Assembly: GCA_033439685.1 (NCBI GenBank)
Contig: JAUEDM010000005.1
Location: 4,426,350-4,490,349 of the forward strand
Source of the DNA: Apodospora peruviana
Taxonomy: Eukaryota > Ascomycota > Sordariomycetes > Sordariales > Lasiosphaeriaceae
DNA: 64,000 nucleotides
Reading direction: 5' to 3'
Shown: piece by piece, positions 23,888-34,253 of the stretch
How positions within the stretch are numbered: position 1 is the stretch's first letter
Layout of the letters: every line of letters starts with the position of its first letter
Position numbers and translations under genes: made by a program
The notes under the pieces: generated by a model
Told to the model about the DNA's origin: nothing
Database searches by the model: none
What the model saw: the letters and a program-made list of their open reading frames with translations, nothing else

Positions 23888-24621
23888 TCAGTCCGTGACC
23901 CATGGGACCCGAACACCGGGTCTCACAGGTCGCAAAGCAGGTGGGTGTTGCTTGACCATTCTGATGAAGCCCCGTAACATACTGCCACCATCGGGGGTGT
24001 TGACATCGAGATAGTCATCCCTTGAACCGATTCGGGATGCGCTTGTGTCGTATAAGTGAAGCGTCGCAAGGTCCCGTGGGTCCCCAGCGAATCCCTGAGT
24101 GAATCCACGGAAACGCGCGCCGAATGCTGATATACTATACATACGGTCAAGTATATACCGATTGATCAATGTTGTCGAAGCATCCAGGACTTGGTATTCA
24201 GCCTCCACAATATTCCCGCTCGGTTTCTTCACCTCGACCACGAGGACGGGAAGAAGAAAGTTACCGGTAAGGCATTGATAAACGACAATATCAACCCTCC
24301 TGAATGAGGCTGTGACGGCTGGCCCTGCTTCAGCTGTGACGCAGTAGTTCTGATCGAGACGGAAAACGGATTGCAGAAGGACCTGCCAGAAACCAGCCGT
24401 CTTCCACTCAATGTCGTGTTCATCATCATCTGCTATGTCCCAAACTACCCTGTTGAACTGGGCACGCAATGGTCCATTGTCCGGAAATAGAGACATATTG
24501 AGTGATTGCACCTAGGTTCTGTTAGGTATTAGTTGTACTAAGGGACGAGGATAGACTTACATGCAGTAGGGAGTCTGTTGGCCACCTAGGAATAGTGAAG
24601 TCGATAATACCAGCGGTAGGC
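23888..24621 (-). CDS. Unknown fungal protein with PD-(D/E)XK-like motif, 5' end unresolved
   Basis: The main exon runs 24511-23888. An upstream exon, 24621-24561, joins in frame after a 49-nt intron (24560-24512, GTAAGT..CTAG), reading IPRWPTDSLLHVQSLNMS. Any earlier exon is not resolved; the first usable ATG in the main exon is at 24496. The centre has FRRVDIVVYQ, then LLPVLVVEVKKPSG. An Asp followed by a hydrophobic strand with ExK is the active-site layout of the PD-(D/E)XK nuclease fold. Small fungal proteins of this sort are common in accessory regions and lack assigned functions. It is not obviously part of the metabolite cluster. The nuclease reading is inference from one motif. Confidence 0.55.
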
Positions 24622-25616
24622 CTGGGAAGAAGTCGATGTTATCTGAAGAAAGCACAAAGGCAGTACGGGAACAGCCTCTATATATACCATCTTCAGCATC
24701 TATTGCTTCTCAGCAGGGATGGGAAGGTGTGTTTCTGTTGGTTGCTTGATTGACAAGGGAGAACATGATGCGCTCTTTCGGACACGCGTGCTGGTGTCGA
24801 TGTTCGCGTAAAGAAGGTTCAAGAGACTGGTAGATGCAATACACCAGTACATGAGCGTGAAGGCAAGACCGCAGTTGACACCTGAAGCATCCCGACACGC
24901 AGTTTGAAGCCAGGAGTTGCATCAACAGGTGTGTGGAGTCATATGCTGAGGTCCACTCAAAGCTATCCTGTCTCACGAACATCAGCCGTGTCAGAAACAG
25001 GGAAGGGTACCTTGTGCGGGAACACTCGGCACGCCACCCCCCCTGCAGGGCCAGTTGAAAATATTATTGATGGATATGTTTATGAGGGGCCCTCCTGCAG
25101 CTGAAGGCGTAAAAGGAGTGGGTGGCGGTGGCCGATCTTTTGTTGCGGGCCTTATCGGATACTCCATCCAGCCTGTCCCAGCCTCTCGTAACGTCTCACA
25201 CACCTTTTCCTTCCCGCTCCCCATGTTTTCACAACCATGACCACTCCGTAGTTGGTTGTCATCTCAGACTGACACAGAAGGACCAGTAAGTAACACATTC
25301 CTGGAGCAGTTAGGGCCGGCCGGAGCATTTTACACCTTGCAGTTCTGGGTGAATAGTACGTCTCTATGAATCACTGGTTACCTATCCTTCAGGAGGCTCG
25401 CCGCCGGCAACGAGCTATTGGTTGACCTTAATAGCCTTCCTGTTCGCTCCTTAACTATGCTAATACTAGTGGGTTGGTCGGCGTTTCATCGATTCGAAAT
25501 TATTGGCTCCTCAGCGCCGTCATAGTGGAGATGAGAACACGTTAGCGGGTCCAGGAGTGATCACGTAATAAGTAAACACGGATTCCCATGACTCATTCTG
25601 CATACTCCCCAGCCGG
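24622..25616. other. Intergenic region left of LINE copy A
   Basis: No gene recognised. It contains a GC-rich stretch with a C7 run near 25035-25060. It separates the metabolite cluster and the small unknown gene from the repeat-rich belt. Confidence 0.4.
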
Positions 25617-28047
25617 AATATGGCGGCGACGTAGGGCGAAATCACGGTCAACACGTCCGACCAGCTAACGCCACCCCGACGGCCAACGCGCAACGCGAAA
25701 CCGAGCGCGAAAGTACGCGAAGCCATGCAATCACTCGAAAACGCGACAATTATATCAACAAATAGCAGCGACACCATGCGGCCCACGACATTAAAAACAA
25801 GACGTGCTTTGGGAGGCGGGAATGGAACGAACAACGTGGCAGAGACAGGAAAGTCGACACTTCCGAAGCTCCTGGAGGCGATCAATGAACAATGAGACGA
25901 GATGCGCGATATAGTTAAAGGGCAAGGAAATACGATCCGCGAACTTTGCCCAGTGGTGACCAGACAGCAAAACACGATTGAAGAACTGAACCGTCAGCTC
26001 CGCCAGGTAGAAAACGCGCTGGCAGACACCAAGGCCCAGCTGTCGGAGGAATTACGACATGTCCGAGACCAGATGGAGGGCCTCGCTCGCAACCCGACCG
26101 TTTCTACTTCAGCCGAAACGAGCGCCAGGGCGTCGTATGCCGATGTTGCCCGGACGCCACCGGCGAGCCAACCTAGCGGGTTACACAATCTTTCTCTGTC
26201 GAATACAATACCTACAATCGTTACCGACACCTTGTTCTATACTGTCGATACATCCAGAGTGGAGGAAAGGGAAAAAGGAAAGGTCCAGGTAGCAGAGATC
26301 AGGAAGGCAAAAGAGACAGAAATCCAAACTTGTGAGAATCAGGGAAACTGGTGCTGTGCAGCAGTAGTGAGGGAAGCTCGGAACCCGGATCGAGTTAAAA
26401 TAATCTGCAGAGACGAAAATGAGGTGCAAATTGTCAAGGACGCAGCACAAAAGGTTCCGGTCCCTGGAGTGCGGGTACTCAGAGACCAACTGTACCCGAT
26501 CAGAGTTGACAACGCCAACCGAACTGCAGTCCTCGATGCGGACGGGAATATCCTCCCGGGAGCAACAGAAGCGGTAGGAGCAGAGAACGAAGTCAATATC
26601 GCAAAGATTGCCTGGCTTAGCAGAAAGGGCGTAGGCAAAGCATATGGTTCGATGGTCGTGTATATCACGAAGGGCAGCGATGCCAGACGGCTCTTAGACA
26701 GCCATTACTTCCACCTAGCGGGAGAATCTGCTTATACATCCGTGTTTACTCCCCGAGATGGCCCAACCCAGTGCTACAACTGTCAGGAGATAGGCCATAA
26801 GGCCTTCGCCTGTAAGAACCCGCAGACATGCGGCAGTTGTGCAGCACAGGGGCACCACCACAAGACATGTCAAAGCGCGATGGTGGAATGCGTGTTGTGC
26901 AAAGGACCGCACGGGTCCTTCAGTATTGGTAGTCTCAGTCTACGTGGAGGGTGGTAATGAAGCATTAGAAGCAACGGTGAGAGAACTCGACCAGATAATT
27001 AGGAGGTTTCGAAATGGAGGAGGCACTAGAACGGACATCATCCTAGCAGGGGATTTTAACCGCCACGACCAGCTCTGCGGTGGGGAAGATGTTTCGCCAT
27101 TAAGACAAGGGGAAGGAGATCTTATCATCAACCTTATGGAAGAGCATTCCATCTGCAGCCTCCTCTCAAGAGGAACGAAGACGTGGCAGTCAGGTAATGT
27201 AGAAAGTACGGTCGACCTGGTGCTAGCCTCGGCAGAACTTGCAGACCAGCTACTCAGTTGCTCGATCCATCCTTGTGACCATGGTTCAGACCACCGAGTG
27301 ATCGAGACGGCATTCGACATCGCAGTAGAAGATCGACCAGTGGAGACGAGGTTCCTCTTCAAAAATGCCCCGTGGGAGGACATCAGAACCAGGGTGGCAT
27401 CCAACCTTGAACATGTCCCGTGGGGCGGCAGCGTTCAGCAGCAGACAGACCAACTAATGACAGTGGTGAACGAGGCAGTCTTTAGCCTAACGCTAAAAGC
27501 CAAGCCTTCACCGTACACCAAGAGGTGGTGGACGGCAGACCTGACACGGCTCCGTCAAATATACACGTTCCGGAGAAACCAGGCTAGAGCTCGACGTAGG
27601 AAGGGCCAAACAGTACCAGATCTGGAACAGCGAGCAAAGACTGCCGCAAAAGAGTATCACGATGCAATCCCCAATCAGAAGAGCTCGCTTTGGAACGACT
27701 TTCTAGCCGACGATGCTAACATCTGGCAAGCAACGAAATATCTGCAAACTGGCAGCAGCGTAATGGGCGACAAAATACCCCCGCTGACACGAAATGACGG
27801 CACTGTTACAGAGAACAAAGCAGCTCAAGCACAGGAGCTCTTAGCTACGTTCTTCCCACCTCTGCCAGCAAGAATCGAAGACGAGGGACAACTACCTCTG
27901 CGGATACCAGTGCCAATGCCAGACCTGACGATGGAAGAGGTGGAAGCAAAGGTCATGTCTACCAAACCATGGAAGGCGCCGGGGTAGATGGCCTACCAGC
28001 AATGGTGTGGAAACAGCTCTGGCCAGCAGTGAAGGACAGAGTGCTCT
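25617..28047 (+). mobile_element. Tad-like LINE retrotransposon, copy A (internally deleted, 3'-truncated)
   Basis: A non-LTR retrotransposon fragment. The first part encodes a gag-like protein with a coiled-coil-like stretch and CCHC zinc knuckles (CYNCQEIGHKAFAC, then CGSCAAQGHHHKTC; about 26770-26880). The second part is the endonuclease/exonuclease/phosphatase domain (ILAGDFNRHD; SDHRVIE) running into the pre-RT region and ending in KPWKAPG just before the RT core. The same element lies reversed at 48226-52925 (copy B) with near-identical sequence. Relative to B, copy A lacks about 350 bp between the zinc knuckles and the endonuclease (junction near 26926) and stops at the early RT. Conversely it keeps about 150 bp near 25795-25976 that B has lost. 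Not autonomous. Confidence 0.85.
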
Positions 28048-28579
28048 AGGGGGATCTGATAATCCATCTAACTTGTTCACAGACAGACCAACGATTAGCT
28101 CAACCAACCGACTTAGTGGAGGACTGCAGTTCCGGAACGGTGCACCAATGCCGCGATCCCACCGGGCACCTACCTTCACCAACCGTCAACACGTAGACGA
28201 GAATTTCCACCTTGTAGAACACAGCATGACGATGGAATCGTCTCTGTCAGAGGTCGGAGGTGCACACCCCATCAAGGACTTTGTTCTCGTCCGATCCAGT
28301 CCAGTCGTTAGCCCTGGGCTTCAAGTAACTACTTACTCAGACCTGCACATCCGCACCGTAGTATACTCATCCCACAATATCCTCGACCCCGCCGACCTAC
28401 CCACCGTCCTCCTCGTCTCCTACACCTGGCAACAAGACGCCGAGCACATCGGTGCCCTCATTTCGCCCCAGGCCCCCGCCAACGTGGACGAACTCAAGGA
28501 CCTCCTCCGGTGGGGTTGGTTTCGGCGGTTAGGGGCTGGGGCAGAGGGTGGGCGTGCGAGGAGGAAAGGAGGGAGTTGA
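28048..28579 (+). pseudogene. C-terminal fragment of a flavin amine / L-amino-acid oxidase-like gene
   Basis: An open frame continues past the truncated LINE A and ends at 28579. The segment from about 28330 reads SDLHIRTVVYSSHNI and LLVSYTWQQDAEHIGALI, resembling the C-terminal FAD-binding end of fungal L-amino-acid oxidases. There is no N-terminal FAD domain. The left part (28048-28200) has no recognisable match. Probably a gene remnant cut by the LINE-associated rearrangement. Family call is from memory of the conserved C-terminal block, so only moderate confidence. Confidence 0.5.
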
Positions 28580-28946
28580 AGGGTCACTGAATTGTACCTT
28601 TCTACAAGTAATTGATTCAACTGCACGTGTGTAAATGGAGAACATAAACAAACCTGGATGCGCGGCCATTCTCCGGGCGGTCCGTTGGTTTCAGGGGCTG
28701 ACATGAGCGGTTGGACCAATCAGACAGCACGATCTCGGCACTTCTCCAAGATAACCAAACGCGACCAGAACCAACAACCACCCCCATTACTAAATTTGGA
28801 AGACATGAACCCCTGCGTCATTACAAGATGATAACCAATAAAAAAAAAAAAAAGGAAAATCCCATGGCTCTTTTTGCTTCCTCCTACAACACCGACAATG
28901 ACACCCGCGTAACTGTTCACTTATTCCATCCACACAAGCAGTCAGA
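28580..28946. promoter_or_regulatory. Upstream region of the HET-domain gene
   Basis: About 370 bp with a 13-A run at 28840-28852. It presumably holds the promoter of the HET gene starting at 28947. No specific element is recognised. Confidence 0.35.
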
Positions 28947-30971
28947 ATGGCGACACCGACGCCAACGCCAACAGCATCACCATACACCCCCCTCGACCCC
29001 TCCACAAAAGAAATCCGCATCCTACAACTCCTCTCCCCAGAACCCAAAGCCGACCGATGGGCCCCAATCCACTGCACACTCACTGTCGTATCCCTTCTAA
29101 ACAGCTCACCATCCCCTCCCTCCTACGAAGCCCTCTCCTACGTCTGGGGCGACTCAACAGAGCGCGATGCCATCACCATCAACGGCCATACCATCCCGGT
29201 AACCCGCAACCTCGTAGCCGCGCTCCGCCGCTTGCGCACCCGCGAGCCCCGGAACCTCTGGGTCGACGCCGTGTGCATCAACCAGGAGGACGTGTCGGAG
29301 AAGCAAAGCCAGATCCCTCTAATGGGGACGATATACGGCTGTGCTAGGGACGTCGTGGTCTGGCTTGGCGAGCCGACGATGGACATGATAACCGCCTTCA
29401 AATGGGTGAATCACCATGCTGTTCGGGGCTGGAGCGACCTCACCATGACGTGGTTCGCCGCAATAGCCGGGGCCAACAGTCACGGTGTTCAAGAGCACGA
29501 GAGGCGCTTCTTTCGGCTGTATTTTGGCCTTGTCGACATTCTCACGCGTCCGTACTGGTCTCGGATGTGGACGTTTCAGGAGTTCTGGGTTGCGAGAAGG
29601 AGCCCGATACTTGTTTCCGGGAAGTACGAAGCAAGCTTCAAGACGCTAGCTTGGCGTGCCAGAGCCGTAGAGAGTTTGTATCTTGAACTTCGAGGGCGGT
29701 TCAAGAACGTGAGAGAGAGAGGGTATACCAGCCAGTTCAGTCCGCTCACGCGCTGCCTCAACGAACTCGGCTTGGTGGCGGAGCAGCAGGGCCCCCTTTC
29801 CGACGTTCATCTAACCCGTGCGATGACGTCCAAGACGTTTGGGCCACTTGTCCGCTGGCTCGACGAGATAAGCCTGAAGACGACGCCCGAGCTGGTGACA
29901 CCTGATGCCACTTCTGCCTTCCGCGTTTCCACCGCCTCCCCATTTCGCCTCCTAGCAATGACGGCCAATCGACAGTGCCAGCATCAACACGACCGCATCT
30001 ACGGCATTTACAGCTTTATGCCAGAGTTGGCCGAGACATTCCCCGCTGACTACAGCAAGCCAAGCAAACAGGTGGTCCATGAGACCACCGTCCACCTAGT
30101 CGCTCAGCACGGGCTCGCCCATGCGATCAAGCACTTCCCCTTTCACGGTGAGCTGGTCGATGAGCGCGGCGTTCTTGGGGATCAGACTCCGTCGTGGGGA
30201 CCGGATCTTATCGGACCTTCCCGGCAGCACTTGAGGCTCACGGACCCCGAACACTACGGGCCCCATGCGACACTGGCCCGCGAGCTCCGCGTCCCCAAGG
30301 ACTTGAGTCTTCCGTTCATCCGTGCGGCTGGGACCATCATGTACATTCCAGGGCAAATCATCGGGACTTGTACGATTCTCCACCGTTTGAGCGACAACCT
30401 AGCGACCGCAGTTGGTGAAGCCAGAGAGCTTGTTCGTCACGGACTTAGTGGCGCCATTGCCGCGGGGAAGCGAGACTGGTACGACATCGACACCTTGCGA
30501 GACCGGCGCGCCAAGCAGCGTATGCTGGAAGCTACCTTTTCCCACATACTCTTGGCGGGCAACAGGGTCCAAAATGAGTTTGTCTGGTTCCGTTCGGAGA
30601 CGATGTATGCCCTGGACATGCTCCCGGAAGCCTTGGGTACAGGAAACATGATGGATATGCATGTCGGCTCTGGAAGTTATGGGCGAAGCTTGAGGGATCT
30701 TGACGCCGCGTGTCGGACCCTGCCAGGCAAGGCGTACTTCTCCGTCATGGGCCGGGTTGGCGTGACCGGCCGGCGAGTCCGAACCGGCGACGAGATTGCC
30801 ATCTCTTCCTGCTTCCCATTTCCTGTCATCGTGCGACGGTCTGCTTCCTTCCCGTGGCGCCGCATGGTGTTGCCGGCGTATATTGACGGCCTCATGAACA
30901 ACAAGTTCAAGGATCTCGAACTCTGCCAACACGTTCTGGAGAAACCAACCGAGATGCTCCGGATCTATTGA
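28947..30971 (+). CDS. HET-domain protein (heterokaryon incompatibility type)
   Basis: 674 residues, single exon. The ATG at 28947 (MATPTPT) opens a frame that stays open throughout. The N-terminal HET domain spans about residues 55-200 with the expected blocks: YEALSYVWGDS, NLVAALRRLR, LWVDAVCINQEDVSEK and MGTIYGCARDVVVWLG. The C-terminal 450 residues hold a WSRMWTFQEFWVAR block and no other recognised domain. HET domains trigger programmed cell death in non-self recognition and are related to TIR domains. It sits beside a broken HET fragment and 12 kb from an NLR gene, a typical accessory neighbourhood. Appears intact. Confidence 0.88.
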   Translation: MATPTPTPTASPYTPLDPSTKEIRILQLLSPEPKADRWAPIHCTLTVVSLLNSSPSPPSYEALSYVWGDSTERDAITINGHTIPVTRNLVAALRRLRTREPRNLWVDAVCINQEDVSEKQSQIPLMGTIYGCARDVVVWLGEPTMDMITAFKWVNHHAVRGWSDLTMTWFAAIAGANSHGVQEHERRFFRLYFGLVDILTRPYWSRMWTFQEFWVARRSPILVSGKYEASFKTLAWRARAVESLYLELRGRFKNVRERGYTSQFSPLTRCLNELGLVAEQQGPLSDVHLTRAMTSKTFGPLVRWLDEISLKTTPELVTPDATSAFRVSTASPFRLLAMTANRQCQHQHDRIYGIYSFMPELAETFPADYSKPSKQVVHETTVHLVAQHGLAHAIKHFPFHGELVDERGVLGDQTPSWGPDLIGPSRQHLRLTDPEHYGPHATLARELRVPKDLSLPFIRAAGTIMYIPGQIIGTCTILHRLSDNLATAVGEARELVRHGLSGAIAAGKRDWYDIDTLRDRRAKQRMLEATFSHILLAGNRVQNEFVWFRSETMYALDMLPEALGTGNMMDMHVGSGSYGRSLRDLDAACRTLPGKAYFSVMGRVGVTGRRVRTGDEIAISSCFPFPVIVRRSASFPWRRMVLPAYIDGLMNNKFKDLELCQHVLEKPTEMLRIY

Positions 30972-31036
30972 CGAACAACCATGCGGCCTGCTTGAACTCG
31001 ACGTCTCTGTGGGAGAAGGGAAGAATCTTAGGTACC

Positions 31037-31813
31037 TTATTTGCGCAACGGATATTCAGGAGACCACAGCGTGCTACCACTGCACCACAGGCCCGTTTGA
31101 GGTTCCTGGAAAACCAACTGATAGTCCTTGCCTTGCCCGTTGCCGCGGGTAGCGATGTTGTGGTTGTAATGGGCGGCGTGGCTCGAAGCTTCGATCCATC
31201 TCGAAAAGTTTGCCGCGTATGCCTTTCTCAACTTCGTTTCATTGATCAATACAGATGGCGTCAGTCCACATAGTATGCGGTTGATCAACGAGTCGAAGGT
31301 GTCGCAGGGCGCAAGCCAGGTTCTGTTGCGTGGCTTCCCCTTTCGTCGACACGTTGAACGAAGAACGGCGTCTGTATTGTCGGGCGACCCTCAGAAGAAG
31401 GACAAGGCTTCGTATTGCGGGGTATTGAGCTCGACAAGTTTCACCATCTGCACGGATATGACAATCCTGTCGTCAAGTGCACCAGGGTAGATAGTTGCTA
31501 TTCTGATGTAGCCTTCTCTGGGAGGTTGGTACGAGTATTTTACTGGCGGATCATCATGGGCCACGACGCGCCGAGGCGTCATCCGCGACACCCTTGAATC
31601 CATGGAGGCTAGCCCCAGCGTTTTGCGAGTCTGTGTAGGCTCGCCTTGGTTCAGTCTGGCGTGCGGTTGTTGGTCGGTCGCGTCAATGAGTCTCAGATTT
31701 GCCGGTCTGATTAGGAGCGGTGGGAGCTTCGTGCTTGAAGCTACCTTAACTGCATCTCGTCCCACCAAGGTCGCCTGATGAAAGCGGTTTTGGCCAAGTT
31801 TCATGTCTGGCAA
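31037..31813 (-). pseudogene. HET-domain N-terminal fragment with in-frame stop
   Basis: One reading frame on the minus strand covers 31813-31037, interrupted by a TGA at 31393-31391. Before the stop it reads YIRIATIYPGALDDRIV and then YEALSFF, matching the beginning of a HET domain. The stop falls where the family motif YEALSYVWG has Trp (TGG to TGA). The rest of the HET domain (NLxxAL, WxDAxCINQ) is not seen, so the fragment is truncated as well as stopped. It is convergent with the intact HET gene. Confidence 0.55.
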
Positions 31814-32800
31814 CCAACCAGTAGGTTACCTAAGTGCGATAGCCGCCACGGTCCACCAGTGCCGTCCGCCCTTTGTCTCTCACGACACAACAAATAAAAG
31901 CAAGCTGGCAGGAGCCAAGCGTACAGGTACCGAGAAACTTGCGAGTGGGTGTGAGGCGGTGACGACAACACCCATAAAACGATTTTAAGAATTTGGGCTA
32001 GCTCAGGGAAGAATCAGGGGAAGCTCAAGGAAAGCTTAGGACAAATCAGCCACAGCTCACCCAGCTCACCCCAGCTTAGGACTGCAAACAAAAAAGGAAA
32101 TTTCGTGTGCCCAGATTCGTCGCAGACAGCCAGGCTGTGTTCTTTGTCTTGGCACGCCATTCGTTTGGTCCTATCTCGTAATTTGTCAACTTGGATGGAC
32201 GCATATATAAATATGTGGTTTTTTTTCGACACAACCCATACGCTGCTGATGTCAAGGTTTTCGAGGCCTAAATGTTCGGAGCCAAATTTTCTCTCGCAGG
32301 GGCTAGCAAGGGAGTTTTTGGTAATAGAGGGAATTTTGATTATTCGTAACGTTATTGTTTTCTTATCCGTAACTAGCATAATAAAATCGTACTTGATTTC
32401 TAAAGGAAACCAAGAAACACTGCATCTGCGGAGGATGGTTAATGACCAAGACTCCTTGGCCTTCCCTATGGTCATCATTCCTCTGGCAAATCAGTTTACT
32501 GGAGTATCAAAGGTGACAATGTAACATGGCCGTCGATCAATTTGCTGGCTCAACCCCAACAGTCGCCAGATACTCGGCGGCTTGCTCCCGATGGCCGTTT
32601 CAGGCTAAATTGACCCCGCCTGATATACGTCCCCAAGACAATATCGCACCACCTGTCGTCGTCAGGTGGCGTGGCAAGAACTTTTTGGGCCGTGTTATCA
32701 TCGCGACCTCGATCTTGTCGACGTCTTGTCAATGTCGTCCACGTCACCAAGTTGAATCTCCAGGTTTGAGGAGCATCTCGGCCCCGTTGATGACCCAAAG
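31814..32800. other. Intergenic region, AT-rich in the middle
   Basis: I see no gene. A 154-codon open frame at 32014-32478 (minus) lacks any domain and lies in AT-rich DNA. The last 100-200 bp should hold the promoter of the UstYa-like gene. CAGCTC/AGCTCA words repeat near 32000-32080. Confidence 0.4.
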
Positions 32801-33680
32801 ATGAACCATCAACGAAAAGAAACTCACGATGAAGAGGAGCAGGGATTCCTGTCGAGCATCTACACTCAGCGCGACGATGCGATTATCAGTCCACGACCGC
32901 GAAGACAATACTGGCGGCTGGTACTCGAGGGCATCATGGCTCTGATCATTGTGGCCCTGCTCGTTCGGCCGCCCTCGTTTTCGTGCAAGATTAGCCGAGA
33001 CAGAGCAAGCCGCACGCCGGTGCCCGAATGCAAGTCGCAAATCGACGGCATCCCTAGAGTATGTGTGCTTCCTGCTAACAAGTCCTGGCCACAGTCTCCC
33101 GCAAGATGGTCACTTTCGTCCCGCAGCCACGATACATGAACGACGACATGTTCACAAAAGACAACCGAACGACTATCCTGACGCTGCACAACTGGATCGA
33201 ACTGAGCGCTGCTGCGCGGGGTTATGTACGAATCCCGGAGCATGAAAAGTACTCGGATCTCGGCGACCCCTATACGGTGGCGATTGACCGACACACCGAC
33301 GGGCCGGGATATATGATGACTGTTTTTCACCAGCTGCACTGCCTTGTAAGTTTCCCACTACCAAGATATCGGGGACGCAACGGACTAACAACGGCCGGGC
33401 TGGATAGTCATACCTCGTCGACCATCTCCAGGCAGGGTACAGCGGCGTCGACATCACCAAGGAGGTAGCGCATCACACGGCGCACTGCTTCGACTATATC
33501 CGACAGGGCATAATGTGCAACGCGGACACGACTCTCGAGGGGTCGACAGAGGCTGGGCCGGGCTGGGGGTCGCAGCATGAGTGCAAAGACTACGAGGCCG
33601 TGCTGGAGTGGACGAACAAGCACGGCGCCATGGCCTGGCCAAACGAGCTGCTGCCGACTGAAGCGACGCTTTCGAGTTGA
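32801..33680 (+). CDS. UstYa-like (DUF3328) oxidase-family protein
   Basis: 256 residues in three exons: 32801-33058, 33106-33345 and 33408-33680. One transmembrane segment near residues 42-57 follows an acidic/basic N-terminal tail. The two signature metal-site motifs of the UstYa family are present: HQLHCL at the end of exon 2 and HHTAHCFDYIRQ in exon 3. UstYa proteins catalyse oxidative cyclisation or related steps in ribosomal cyclic peptides (ustiloxins, dikaritins) and other pathways. Intron 1 has a perfect GTATGT donor and CTAAC branch site; the acceptor used (AAG at 33105) is the one that keeps the frame, since the nearer CAG does not. No precursor-peptide gene is seen nearby, so the pathway is unknown. 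Confidence 0.85.
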
Positions 33681-34130
33681 ATGGGCACACTGGCCTATGC
33701 CACCGAGCTCGCTCTGTTCCTGGCCGAGGGCGTCCTGCCCGTTCTTAAGAAGTCCACCGAGGCCGCGCTCAAGACCTGCACGGGCGGCAAGTCCGGTGGC
33801 AAGTGTGGCTTTTACTGGAGCGAGGGCGAGTATGCCAAGCCTGAGTCTGGTAGGGATGACGAGGTTGAGAAAGAGGTCTACACCGCTGGCGAGCAGATGA
33901 ATGTCCTCGTCACCGTCCAGGGTCTCTTGGTTGACCCTGCCCATGGGGGGGCCTGCTTCTCCCGTCACCACGAGCGATCACAAGGACGGCGGGAGTGGGG
34001 TCCTACCGGGACCAGCACCGGTGCCGGGGCGAGCCAGACGGGTCCTGCTGGAAGCGGTGCGGGCAGATTTGAGGTCGCCGGCATAACCGCGACGGTGGTT
34101 GGACTTTGTGTTCTGTTTGTGGCCGCCTGA
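33681..34130 (+). pseudogene. C-terminal fragment of a GH76 (DCW1/DFG5-like) mannanase
   Basis: Starts immediately after the UstYa-like stop codon and is open for 149 codons. It reads LAYATELALFLAEGVLPVLKK-type helix sequence, then CTGGKSGGKCGFYW and a GEQMNVL block. These are the usual last helices of GH76 alpha-1,6-mannanase proteins of the fungal cell wall. A Gly/Ser/Thr-rich linker and a hydrophobic C-terminal tail follow, as in GPI-anchor signals. The catalytic N-terminal two thirds (with the DD motif) are absent. A promoter for this fragment is unlikely, so it is read as a remnant joined to the UstYa gene. Confidence 0.6.
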
Positions 34131-34253
34131 GAGGCATGAGGACTATAAGGTGGTATCTTGGTTGTTCACAAGAGACAATGAGCAGAGAGGATAATTACAT
34201 AATACATGACATACATAGGCCCAATCGAATATATGACGTGGCACAATCGTCGA

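Noticed and set aside
1..24000. Polyketide synthase or NRPS within the window
   Set aside because: No ketosynthase, acyltransferase, ACP or adenylation motif is found in any frame, despite the tailoring genes.
32014..32478. 154-codon frame on the minus strand
   Set aside because: AT-rich, no motif, an equally long frame opposite; not supported as a gene.
33063..33094. Alternative 32-nt intron 1 in the UstYa-like gene
   Set aside because: It keeps the frame but is too short for a typical fungal intron; the 47-nt version has a perfect donor and branch site.
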